NCBI GenBank assembly: GCA_937862845.1
Contig: CALMCK010000200.1
Span: 1-29,311, forward strand
DNA: 29,311 bases
Direction: 5' to 3'
From: an uncultured Burkholderiaceae bacterium
GTDB taxonomy: Bacteria; Pseudomonadota; Gammaproteobacteria; Burkholderiales; Burkholderiaceae
Shown: one piece after another, positions 8,337-16,000 of the stretch
Position numbering within the stretch: the first letter of the stretch is position 1
Layout: the number at the start of each line of letters is the position of its first letter
The notes under the pieces: generated by a model
What the model was told of the DNA's origin: nothing
Databases searched by the model: none
Seen by the model: only the letters and a program-made list of their open reading frames with translations
Position numbers and translations under genes: made by a program

Positions 8337-8426
8337 CGCACACCACACCACACCGCATGACACCACACACGCCATTATTTCGATCTGCTGTGCGGTGACC
8401 AACATGACAACAACTGAAGGAGCACC

Positions 8427-9005
8427 ATGAACAAAGGTCGCTTAGAAGCTTTTTCCGATGGCGTCATCGCCATCATCATCACCATCATGGTGCTCGAAAT
8501 CAAAGTACCGCACAGCCCAGACATCGCAGCGCTGTTGACACTGGCACCCGTGTTTTTAAGTTACGTTTTAAGTTTCGTGTTTGTCGGTATTTATTGGAAC
8601 AACCACCACCACACCATGCAAGCCGTCTCCTCGGTCAATGGCAAAGTGCTGTGGGCAAACCTGCATTTGCTTTTTTGGCTCTCGTTGCTGCCTTTTGCGG
8701 CAGGCTGGATGGGCGAGAACCATTTTGAAAGCGTTCCCGTGGCGCTGTACGGTTTCATTTTGCTCATGTGCGGCGTGGCTTACACGATATTCATGTTCTC
8801 ATTGGTTCGACACCACGGTCAGGACTCCGCGATTGCCCGCGCCTTTGGCAGCGACCGAAAAGGGAAAATCTCAGTGCTGCTCTACCCCATCGGCATCGCT
8901 TTAAGTTTTGTCAATCCGTGGCTGGGCTTCGCGACCTATCTGGTGGTCGCCGCCATGTGGTTCATCCCCGACCGTCGGATGGAGCAAGCGATGGCGGACA
9001 AGTAA
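8427..9005 (+). CDS. TMEM175-family potassium channel (DUF1211)
   Basis: A 192-residue integral membrane protein. It begins with the family's defining first helix, RLEAFSDGVIAIIITIMVLE (the RxxxFSDGVxAI motif lining the pore of bacterial TMEM175 channels). A conserved WNNHHHTMQAVSSVNGKVLWANLHLLF block spans helices 2-3, and three further hydrophobic segments follow. Bacterial homologues are tetrameric, leaky K+-selective channels; selectivity in this protein is inferred from the family. A GAAGGAG ribosome site precedes the ATG. The gene ends at a strong bidirectional terminator. Confidence 0.88.
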   Translation: MNKGRLEAFSDGVIAIIITIMVLEIKVPHSPDIAALLTLAPVFLSYVLSFVFVGIYWNNHHHTMQAVSSVNGKVLWANLHLLFWLSLLPFAAGWMGENHFESVPVALYGFILLMCGVAYTIFMFSLVRHHGQDSAIARAFGSDRKGKISVLLYPIGIALSFVNPWLGFATYLVVAAMWFIPDRRMEQAMADK

Positions 9006-9010
9006 GAATC

Positions 9011-9038
9011 AAAAATGACAGCCTAAGCTGTCATTTTT
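9011..9038. terminator. Bidirectional terminator between TMEM175 gene and rph unit
   Basis: A perfect 12-bp stem (9011-9022 with 9027-9038) with a 4-base CTAA loop has an A tract at the left and a T tract at the right. It serves the converging transcripts on both strands. Its right arm touches the stop codon of the small membrane protein gene. Confidence 0.92.
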
Positions 9039-9322
9039 TACGTATACGTTTTAATCAGCAACAACACACCCGCGCCAAACATGCTGACCAAACCCGCCAA
9101 GAGAAACCTGCTGGCGTACTGCGTCTTCTTATAGTTGAGCAAACACACCACCATCATAAATCCCGGAATGATTAAACTGCCCAGCACCAATCCATATTTC
9201 CATTTGGGTCGCTCAGACAAGCTGGCCACGGCCACCAAGCCAAAAATTGAACCACACAACAAGCCACAAACACCGATTGCCAAAAAAATCGTCATCAATA
9301 CAGGTAAAAACGTGTCCATCAT
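9038..9322 (-). CDS. Small three-helix membrane protein, coupled to rph
   Basis: A 94-residue protein of unknown family. Three hydrophobic segments (about residues 5-32, 44-63 and 70-88) leave short polar loops (SERPKWKYG and NYKKTQYAS), the basic residues of which suggest cytoplasmic placement. It has no signal-peptide cleavage site, cysteine motif or recognisable domain. The start codon overlaps the rph stop as ATGATGA, so either of two adjacent ATGs (9322 or 9319) could be used and translation is probably coupled to rph. In many proteobacteria rph is followed by rdgB; here this protein takes that place. Confidence 0.65.
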   Translation of the reverse strand: MMDTFLPVLMTIFLAIGVCGLLCGSIFGLVAVASLSERPKWKYGLVLGSLIIPGFMMVVCLLNYKKTQYASRFLLAGLVSMFGAGVLLLIKTYT

Positions 9323-10044
9323 GACATCAACAACGCCACTTTTTGCGCATTGACCAATTCACCCACACCCAAAGTCGCCAAGCCCAGCAATGCATTCAAC
9401 TCATCGGCGGTGAATGGCGCGCCTTCGGCCGTGCCTTGGATTTCGACAAAGCCGCCTGCGCCGGTCATCACGACATTCATGTCAGTGTCGCAGCCCGAAT
9501 CTTCGTTGTAATCCAAATCCAATAACGGCGTGCCGTCAACCATGCCGACCGAAATCGCCGCAATCGCATCGCGCACAGGGCTTTGCGTGATTTTACCTTG
9601 TGCCAATAAAAACGCCACCGCATCCGACAAAGCCACATAAGCACCCGTAATCGCTGCTGTGCGCGTGCCACCATCGGCCTGAATCACATCACAATCGACG
9701 TGGATGGTGTGCTCGCCGAGCAGTTTCAAATCAACCACCGCGCGCAACGAGCGACCGATGAGGCGTTGAATCTCTTGTGTGCGGCCCGACTGCTTGCCGC
9801 GCGCAGCTTCGCGATCACTACGCGTGTGCGTGGCGCGTGGCAGCATGCCGTATTCCGCTGTGACCCAACCCTCGCCACTGCCTTTTTTGTGCGGCGGTAC
9901 TTTATCAAGCACACTGGCCGTGCACAGCACGCGTGTGTCGCCGAAACTGATTAAAACAGAGCCTTCGGCGTGTTTGGTGTGACCGCGTTCGATGCTGACT
10001 TTTCGCAATTGGTCGGGCGCGCGACCCTCGGCTCGGTGTATCAT
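9319..10044 (-). CDS. rph: Ribonuclease PH
   Basis: Phosphorolytic 3'-5' exoribonuclease that trims tRNA 3' ends. The 241-residue length matches the family (about 238-245). The N-terminal RAEGRAPDQLRKVSIERG, the SFGDTRVLCTASV strand, the EYGMLPRATHTRSDRE loop with SGRTQEIQRLIGRSLRAVVD, and the phosphate-site CDVIQADGGTRTAAITGAY are all present. The LDLDYNEDSGCDTDMNVVMT block completes the metal and active site. An AAGGAT site precedes the ATG. The gene is divergent from yicC across 51 bp. Confidence 0.97.
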   Translation of the reverse strand: MIHRAEGRAPDQLRKVSIERGHTKHAEGSVLISFGDTRVLCTASVLDKVPPHKKGSGEGWVTAEYGMLPRATHTRSDREAARGKQSGRTQEIQRLIGRSLRAVVDLKLLGEHTIHVDCDVIQADGGTRTAAITGAYVALSDAVAFLLAQGKITQSPVRDAIAAISVGMVDGTPLLDLDYNEDSGCDTDMNVVMTGAGGFVEIQGTAEGAPFTADELNALLGLATLGVGELVNAQKVALLMS

Positions 10045-10095
10045 GTGGGTTATCCTTTTTTTGAATCGTGTTTTAATTAGAAAGCATCATTGTAC

Positions 10096-11043
10096 ATGAG
10101 CCACCCCAATGATTTAAACGTTTACAGCATGACAGGCTTCGGCTCTGCCGAAGCAGCCACCGCCGCGTGCAAGCTCACGCTTCAACTTAAAAGCGTTAAT
10201 AGCCGTTACCTTGACTTATCATTTAAAGTCCCAGATGAGCTCGCTCAATACGAGTCCGCGCTGCGCGATGCAATTTTTCAGCGCATCAAACGTGGCAAAA
10301 TCGAATGCAAAATCAGCTGGCAAAACACCTCAACAGCCGTCGACACCACACCGACACTCAACGCACCCGCTCTCCTGCAAGCGCTTGAGTTGCAAAACCA
10401 AATCCTCGCTCAATCCGCCACCGCACAGCCACTGTCTGTGCAAGCACTGCTCAACTGGCCCAACGTCATGCCCAGCAGCAGCGGCGCACCATCCGCGCTC
10501 GCACAAGTCACGGCACTGGACATCGAAACATTGGTGCAGCATGCGTTGACTGAGTTCCTCAACAGCCGCGCAGGCGAAGGCGCTCACCTTGCCCACACGA
10601 TTAACGAGCGCCTCAACGCGATTAAAGCCATCGTCGATGACTTGCGCATCGCCTTGCCTGAGCTGCTCGCCCATCAAGAAGCCCGCTTGGCCGAACGCTT
10701 GCTCAAAGCAGTGGATGCCAGCAAAGGCGATGTTGCCCTCGCCACCAGCGCCATTCCAGTGGCCGAGCTCACTGAGCGCATTCGCCAAGAAGCCAGCCTC
10801 ACCGCCATCCGCATTGATGTCGCCGAAGAACTCGATCGCCTCGACGGCCACATTGCCAACGCCCGCAAAACATTAAGCAACGGCGGCGGCATCGGCAAAA
10901 AACTCGACTTTCTCATGCAAGAATTCAACCGCGAAGCCAATACCCTCGGCTCAAAATCCGCCAGCCTGCTGCAAACGCAAGCCTCCATGGATTTAAAGCT
11001 CATCATCGAACAAATGCGCGAGCAAGTGCAAAACATTGAATAG
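10096..11043 (+). CDS. yicC: YicC-family endoribonuclease
   Basis: A 315-residue YicC protein. The N-terminal YSMTGFGSA signature is followed by LKSVNSRYLDLSFKVPDEL and by ALRDAIFQRIKRGKIECKI. The DUF1732 C-terminus is DFLMQEFNREANTLGSKS ending in LKLIIEQMREQVQNIE. Homologues in E. coli and B. subtilis cut RNA and affect sRNA turnover. The ATG at 10096 is chosen; a TTG two codons earlier would also be in frame, and the ATG of MTGFG would remove conserved residues. Only a weak AGAAAG ribosome site is seen. yicC followed by gmk is a conserved betaproteobacterial pair (9 bp apart). Confidence 0.93.
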   Translation: MSHPNDLNVYSMTGFGSAEAATAACKLTLQLKSVNSRYLDLSFKVPDELAQYESALRDAIFQRIKRGKIECKISWQNTSTAVDTTPTLNAPALLQALELQNQILAQSATAQPLSVQALLNWPNVMPSSSGAPSALAQVTALDIETLVQHALTEFLNSRAGEGAHLAHTINERLNAIKAIVDDLRIALPELLAHQEARLAERLLKAVDASKGDVALATSAIPVAELTERIRQEASLTAIRIDVAEELDRLDGHIANARKTLSNGGGIGKKLDFLMQEFNREANTLGSKSASLLQTQASMDLKLIIEQMREQVQNIE

Positions 11044-11052
11044 GAGCGACAC

Positions 11053-11694
11053 ATGTCCGTATCTAAACTCAACCAACCCGGCACATTGTTTGTCGTCGCC
11101 GCACCGAGCGGCGCGGGTAAATCGACGCTGAACAACGCATTGCTGGCCAGCGATGCCAACATTCAATTATCGGTCTCCTACACCACGCGCGCACCGCGCG
11201 TCGGCGAGGTCGATGGCACGTCGTATCATTTCACCACGGTCGATGATTTTTTGGCCAAACAACACAACGACGAATTCATCGAGTCGGCCGAGGTGCATGG
11301 CAACTACTACGGCACATCAAAAAGCTGGATTACCGACGCACTGAACAGCGGACGCGACATATTGCTCGAAATCGATTGGCAAGGTGCACAGCAGGTGCGC
11401 ACGCATTTTCCCAATATGGTTGGCATTTTCATTCTGCCACCTTCACTGACCGCGCTCAAAGAACGTCTGTATGCTCGCGGCACGGATTCTGAAGAAGTCA
11501 TCACGCGCCGCTTGCTCGCAGCGGGCGGTGAAATGGCGCACGCACCAGAGTTTGAATATGTTATCATTAACGAGAATTTGGACAGCGCATTGGCGAATCT
11601 GCAACACATTGTGGCGGCGGCGCGGCTGCGCTTCAACCAACAATTTTCTCGTCAACCCCACCTATTTTACGACTTGGGCATTCACGCCAAGTAA
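11053..11694 (+). CDS. gmk: Guanylate kinase
   Basis: Phosphorylates GMP to GDP with ATP. The 213-residue protein has the P-loop PSGAGKST at residues 18-25. The GMP-binding region follows: SVSYTTRAPRVGEVDGTSYHF, then EFIESAEVHGNYYGT and the ILLEIDWQGAQQVR strand. The lid is RLYARGTDSEEVITRRLL. The GGAG ribosome site overlaps the yicC stop region. It supplies the GDP/GTP pool used by the SpoT protein encoded two genes downstream. Confidence 0.97.
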   Translation: MSVSKLNQPGTLFVVAAPSGAGKSTLNNALLASDANIQLSVSYTTRAPRVGEVDGTSYHFTTVDDFLAKQHNDEFIESAEVHGNYYGTSKSWITDALNSGRDILLEIDWQGAQQVRTHFPNMVGIFILPPSLTALKERLYARGTDSEEVITRRLLAAGGEMAHAPEFEYVIINENLDSALANLQHIVAAARLRFNQQFSRQPHLFYDLGIHAK

Positions 11695-11718
11695 CTCATT
11701 GTTCTTAAAGGAAATATC

Positions 11719-11922
11719 ATGGCACGTATCACTGTCGAAGACTGCGTCAAACTCATCCCCAACCGTTTTGAGATGACGCTCGCCGCCACTTACCGTGCCC
11801 GTCAGTTGGCACAAGGCCACACGCCACGCGTGATGAGCTCGGACAAACCCACAGTCACTGCTCTGCGCGAAATCGCAGCGGGCGAAGTCGGCGCAGAAAT
11901 GCTGCTCAAAGTACCCAGCTGA
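11719..11922 (+). CDS. rpoZ: RNA polymerase omega subunit
   Basis: A 67-residue omega subunit, the short form usual in betaproteobacteria (91 in E. coli). It starts MARITVEDCVKLIPNRFEMT and contains LAATYRARQLAQG and KPTVTALREIAAGEVG, the conserved beta-prime-contact region. AAAGGAAA precedes the ATG. Omega is also part of a ppGpp-binding site on proteobacterial RNA polymerase, which fits its position beside spoT. Confidence 0.96.
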   Translation: MARITVEDCVKLIPNRFEMTLAATYRARQLAQGHTPRVMSSDKPTVTALREIAAGEVGAEMLLKVPS

Positions 11923-11961
11923 TTTTCGCCAAACGAGTCATTAAAACCCGTTAAACCACCC

Positions 11962-11989
11962 AAAAGCCATTGAACACAATGGCTTTTTT
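11962..11989 (+). terminator. Terminator-like hairpin between rpoZ and spoT
   Basis: A perfect 11-bp stem (11962-11972 with 11977-11987) and a 4-base AACA loop run into a six-T tract. By form it is a strong intrinsic terminator ending rpoZ transcription. It also overlaps the TTG (11970) and ATG (11979) that could start the spoT frame. Confidence 0.8.
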
Positions 11990-11999
11990 AGACCAAACC

Positions 12000-14279
12000 A
12001 TGCCCAAAAACCGCCCCGCCAACGACAGCACTCAAACGCCGCCTGATGATCATGCGGCGAGCACCATCATGGCCACGGCAACCGCGCATAAGTTGCAACA
12101 CGCCGAGCTGATTAAAGACAGCTTGAATACGCTGTTCACTGAGCTGGCGGTGTATTTGTCCGACGAAGATTGCGCGCGCATTCGTGCCGCCTATCAGGTA
12201 GCGGATTCGGCGCATTTGGGGCAGTTTCGCCAAACGGGCGAGCCGTACATCACCCACCCCATCGCCGTTGCGATACTGTGCGCACAATGGAAACTCGACA
12301 CGCAGTCCATCATGGCGGCATTGTTGCACGACGTCCTTGAAGACACGGGCACGGACAAAATCCTTTTGGCCACTGAATTCGGCGCACCGGTGGCCAATTT
12401 GGTCGATGGCCTGTCTAAACTGGACAAGCTGCATTTCGACAGCAAAGAAGCCCAGCAAGCCGAGAGCTTTCGCAAAATGCTGCTGGCGATGGCCGACGAT
12501 GTGCGCGTTATTCTCGTCAAACTCGCCGATCGCCTGCACAATCTCTCAACGATGGAAACACTCAGCTTCGCCAAGCGTCGCCGCATCGCTTATGAGACGC
12601 AAGAAATCTATGCGCCGATTGCCCACCGATTGGGTTTGGATGACATTTATCGACAGCTGCAAGACCTGTGTTTGCACCAAATCCACCCCTTGCGCGCGGC
12701 CATCATTGAAAAATTCCTCAAACGTGCGCGCTCACAAAACCGCGAGTTGTTCGGAAAAATCCTTGACCGCGTGCGCCTCGCTTTTCACCAAGCACACATC
12801 GACGCCGACATCACCGGCCGCGAAAAAAACCTCGCCAGCATTTATGCCAAAATGAAAAGCAAACACTTGAGCCTGTCCAAAGTGCTCGACGTGTATGGCT
12901 TTCGCGTGCTGGTGACCAATCGCTCAGACTGCTACCTCGCACTCGGTATTTTGCATGCGCTGTTTAACCCTGTGCCCGGTCGCTTTAAGGACTACATCGC
13001 GCTGTCCAAAAAAAATGGCTACCAATCACTGCACACCACCGTGCTCGGCCCATTTGGCACACCCGTTGAGTTTCAAATCCGCACGCTGGACATGCACCGC
13101 ATCGCCGAGTCAGGCATTGCCACGCATTGGCTGTACAAAGAACACGACGTGAGCTTTTCGGACGCCCAAAAACAATCGCACCTCACATTACAATCCTTGC
13201 TGCACATTCAACAAAAAACCAATGACTCGATTGAGTTTCTCGAGCACGTCAAAGTTGATTTATCGCCTGACGCGATATATGTGTTCACTCCCAAATCACG
13301 CATTCTCACCCTGCCTCGCCACGCCACCGTACTCGACTTTGCCTACGCGATTCACACCGACATCGGCAACCACACCATCGCCGTACAGATCAACGGCGCC
13401 GAAGCCTCGCTCTCAACTGAGCTGGCCAATGGCGACAAAGTCAACATCATCACCAGTCCCGACGCCACGCCACATTTGTCATGGTTGCAGTTGGTTAAAA
13501 CAGGCAAAGCACGCTCAGAGTTGCGCCATTATTTCAAATCTCAACGCGTCGTCGAGTCCTCTCAGCTCGGCCAACAACTCTTCGAGCAAGCCTTAAGCAG
13601 CGCTGGCATTCCTATGCCAAAAAATGACGACACAGCCACATGGGACAAGCTGCTCGCCGATACGGGCTGCAAAACCACAGAAGAATTGTTCTCTGAAATC
13701 GGCCTGGGCATCCGCCCCGCCAGCTTCACCGCCCAACGCATCCTCATCGTCAACAGCAACCACAAACATGCCGACATCGTGCGCACCAGCGCCGCCGCCA
13801 TGACTCGCCCTGACGTTGACCGCCTCGTGATTCGTGGCGACGAAGCGAGCACTCTCACCCTGTCCAAATGCTGCCACCCGATTCGAGGCGACGCCATCGT
13901 CGGCCACCTGTTGCGCCGCCAAGGCCTCATCGTACACACCACAGACTGCCACATCGCACGCGCCCAACGCGGCCATGACAACCTGCGCTGGATTGAACTC
14001 GATTGGGACATGAATGCCGAGCTCGCTGATCCATTCGCCGTCGCACTGCACATTGTGGCCGATGACAGCCGTGGGTTGTTCGCCAAAGTGGCGAGCAAAA
14101 TTTCTGAAGCAGGCGCCAACATCGAAGTCGTGCATTCACATGTGACCCATGCCCAAGTGCACATTGACACCACCATCGACGTCACAGACCGCGTTCACCT
14201 CGCGCAAGTATTCAAAAGCCTGCGCACCTTGCCTCAAGTCAAAAAAATCACACGCCGACTGGGCAACAAGAAAAATTGA
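12000..14279 (+). CDS. spoT: Bifunctional (p)ppGpp synthetase/hydrolase
   Basis: Rel/SpoT enzyme, 759 residues from the ATG at 12000. The HD hydrolase domain has THPIAVA and the metal-binding HDVLEDTG (His110-Asp111), plus KLADRLHNL. The synthetase domain has YGFRVLV and RFKD (328-331), then KNGYQSLHTTV and VEFQIRT. The RxKD form, rather than ExDD, marks a bifunctional enzyme, not a RelA-type synthetase. A TGS domain (IYVFTPKSRILTLPRHATVL), the CC-containing LSKCCHPIRGDAIVGHL and a C-terminal ACT domain (ADDSRGLFAKVASKISEAGA) follow. The start is uncertain: 11970 (TTG) and 11979 (ATG) lie inside a hairpin, and 12069 is another in-frame ATG; none has a strong ribosome site. Confidence 0.95.
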   Translation: MPKNRPANDSTQTPPDDHAASTIMATATAHKLQHAELIKDSLNTLFTELAVYLSDEDCARIRAAYQVADSAHLGQFRQTGEPYITHPIAVAILCAQWKLDTQSIMAALLHDVLEDTGTDKILLATEFGAPVANLVDGLSKLDKLHFDSKEAQQAESFRKMLLAMADDVRVILVKLADRLHNLSTMETLSFAKRRRIAYETQEIYAPIAHRLGLDDIYRQLQDLCLHQIHPLRAAIIEKFLKRARSQNRELFGKILDRVRLAFHQAHIDADITGREKNLASIYAKMKSKHLSLSKVLDVYGFRVLVTNRSDCYLALGILHALFNPVPGRFKDYIALSKKNGYQSLHTTVLGPFGTPVEFQIRTLDMHRIAESGIATHWLYKEHDVSFSDAQKQSHLTLQSLLHIQQKTNDSIEFLEHVKVDLSPDAIYVFTPKSRILTLPRHATVLDFAYAIHTDIGNHTIAVQINGAEASLSTELANGDKVNIITSPDATPHLSWLQLVKTGKARSELRHYFKSQRVVESSQLGQQLFEQALSSAGIPMPKNDDTATWDKLLADTGCKTTEELFSEIGLGIRPASFTAQRILIVNSNHKHADIVRTSAAAMTRPDVDRLVIRGDEASTLTLSKCCHPIRGDAIVGHLLRRQGLIVHTTDCHIARAQRGHDNLRWIELDWDMNAELADPFAVALHIVADDSRGLFAKVASKISEAGANIEVVHSHVTHAQVHIDTTIDVTDRVHLAQVFKSLRTLPQVKKITRRLGNKKN

Positions 14280-14309
14280 AGGCCACTTCAGCCGCATTGA
14301 TTCAACGCA

Positions 14310-14338
14310 AAAAAACCTCGCAGACCGCGAGGTTTTTT
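14310..14338. terminator. Bidirectional terminator between spoT and argH
   Basis: A perfect 12-bp stem (14310-14321 with 14327-14338) with a 5-base loop, an A tract left and a six-T tract right. It lies between convergent spoT and argH and can end both transcripts. Confidence 0.92.
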
Positions 14339-14368
14339 GTGGGCACAGCGCAAAAAATCCGTGTGCGT

Positions 14369-15808
14369 TTAGCCCAACGATTCCTTGAGTCGAGCCACCG
14401 CCGCCAACACTTGATTCGGCGCAGTGCCACCGATGTGATCGCGTGCCGCCACAGAGCCTTCGAGGGTCAGGCAGTGCGACACATCGGCCGTGATGAGCGC
14501 TTGTTGCTCCACGCTCAAATCCACCGCCGCACGCAACTCCTCCAGCGTCAAATCCGCCAAATCGCATTGCTTCATGGTGCACAGTTTCACCGCATGGGCG
14601 ACCGCCTCGTGTGCGTCGCGGAATGGCAAGCCTTTTTTGACCAAATAATCCGCCAAATCAGTCGCGGTTGAGAAACCTTGCAATGCCGCAGCGCGCATGT
14701 TGTCCGCTTTGACGGTGATGCCTTGAACCATTTCGGTGAAAATCAACACGGTCTCAAGCACGGTGTCGGCAGCGTCAAACAAGGGCTCTTTATCCTCTTG
14801 GTTGTCTTTATTGTAAGCGAGCGGTTGGCCTTTCATCAACGTCAACAAACACATCAAATCGCCATACACGCGGCCTGTTTTGCCCCGTGCCAACTCCGGC
14901 ACATCGGGATTTTTTTTCTGCGGCATGATGGACGAGCCGGTACAAAAACGATCGGCCAAATCAATGAAGCCCACCCGTGGGCTCATCCAAATAATCAATT
15001 CTTCAGAGAGACGCGAGACATGCATCATCAACAACGATGCCGCCGCACAAAACTCAATCGCAAAATCACGGTCCGACACAGCGTCCAGAGAGTTTTCGCA
15101 CAGGCCGTCAAAGCCGAGCTCACGCGCGACAAACTCACGGTCAATCGGATAAGTCGTGCCCGCCAGCGCAGCCGCACCAAGCGGCAATCGATTCACGCGT
15201 TTACGGCAATCGGCGAAGCGCTCCGCATCGCGGCCAAACATATTCACATAAGCGAGTAAATGATGCCCAAACGTCACGGGTTGGGCGACTTGCAAATGCG
15301 TGAACCCCGGCAAAATCGTCGCCGCTTCACGCTCAGCCACCTCAACCAAGCCACGGCGCAACGCCGTCAATGCCACCACAATATCGTCAATCTGCGCACG
15401 CAACCACAAACGAATGTCCGTCGCGACTTGATCGTTGCGCGAACGGCCCGTGTGCAATCGCTTGCCAGCCAAGCCAATCAATGCGGTTAAACGTGCTTCA
15501 ATGTTTAAATGCACGTCTTCTAAATCGAGCTGCCAGTCAAACTGCCCCGCTTCAATCTCCGTGGTGATTTGCGCCAAACCACGCTCGATGTCGGCCAAAT
15601 CCGTCGCACTGATGATGTTTTGTTGAGCCAGCATTTTGGCATGGGCGATTGAGCCCATGATGTCGAACATCGCCAAACGTTTATCAAAATCAACGGAAGC
15701 GGTGTAGCGCTTGACCAGCTCACTCATCGGTTCAGAAAACAGCGCAGACCAACCTGCGGATTTATTGTGCAATTGTGAATTGGATGGATTTAGATTGGCG
15801 TCTCTCAT
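14369..15808 (-). CDS. argH: Argininosuccinate lyase
   Basis: Last step of arginine synthesis: argininosuccinate to arginine plus fumarate. The 479-residue product matches the family's 450-480. It contains SAGWSALFSEPMSELVKRYTA near the start, the HLNIEARL and LHTGRSRNDQVATD active-site blocks, and TILPGFTHLQVAQPVTFGHH. The fumarase/lyase signature GSSIMPQKKNPD lies around residue 290. The frame stays open to 15931, but the ATG at 15808 (GAGGGT upstream) gives the correct length, and a candidate promoter lies within the longer version. It appears monocistronic, with a terminator shared with spoT. Confidence 0.96.
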   Translation of the reverse strand: MRDANLNPSNSQLHNKSAGWSALFSEPMSELVKRYTASVDFDKRLAMFDIMGSIAHAKMLAQQNIISATDLADIERGLAQITTEIEAGQFDWQLDLEDVHLNIEARLTALIGLAGKRLHTGRSRNDQVATDIRLWLRAQIDDIVVALTALRRGLVEVAEREAATILPGFTHLQVAQPVTFGHHLLAYVNMFGRDAERFADCRKRVNRLPLGAAALAGTTYPIDREFVARELGFDGLCENSLDAVSDRDFAIEFCAAASLLMMHVSRLSEELIIWMSPRVGFIDLADRFCTGSSIMPQKKNPDVPELARGKTGRVYGDLMCLLTLMKGQPLAYNKDNQEDKEPLFDAADTVLETVLIFTEMVQGITVKADNMRAAALQGFSTATDLADYLVKKGLPFRDAHEAVAHAVKLCTMKQCDLADLTLEELRAAVDLSVEQQALITADVSHCLTLEGSVAARDHIGGTAPNQVLAAVARLKESLG

Positions 15809-15870
15809 GGTTTTGATACCCTCATTATTTGTCAAACAATCGTCGGTGCGGCGCATCGACTCAAAGCGCC

Positions 15871-15899
15871 ATGATACACTTTCACCCAGCTTTCTACAA
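15871..15899 (-). promoter_or_regulatory. Candidate argH promoter
   Basis: On the minus strand TTGTAG (15899-15894) and TATCAT (15876-15871) are separated by 17 bp, about 62 bases before the argH ATG. It lies in the 192-bp gap between gdhA and argH, and supports the shorter argH start. Confidence 0.5.
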
Positions 15900-15946
15900 A
15901 CCCACAGAGGAAATACACCTTTACCTCTCAATATTTTTCAATATAA

Positions 15947-15978
15947 AAAAACCGCTCAAAGCAACTTGAACGGTTTTT
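15947..15978 (-). terminator. gdhA terminator
   Basis: Inverted repeat 15947-15959 with 15966-15978: 8 bp (AAAAACCG/CGGTTTTT), one mismatch, then 4 bp, around a 6-base loop. On the minus strand it runs into a T-rich tail just downstream of the gdhA stop, before the argH promoter. Confidence 0.85.
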
Positions 15979-16000
15979 CAATCTAGGTGTTTCAAAAAAA

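Noticed and set aside
10330..10851. Minus-strand 173-codon frame opposite yicC
   Set aside because: Antisense shadow of the conserved YicC frame with no ribosome site or recognisable domain.
13562..14185. Minus-strand open frames of 180-207 codons opposite the spoT 3' half
   Set aside because: Antisense shadows of a clearly conserved SpoT reading frame; composition is low-complexity and no domain is recognisable.
15809..15931. Longer argH N-terminus
   Set aside because: The extra 41 residues are not ArgH-like and include a candidate promoter; the shorter product has the family length.
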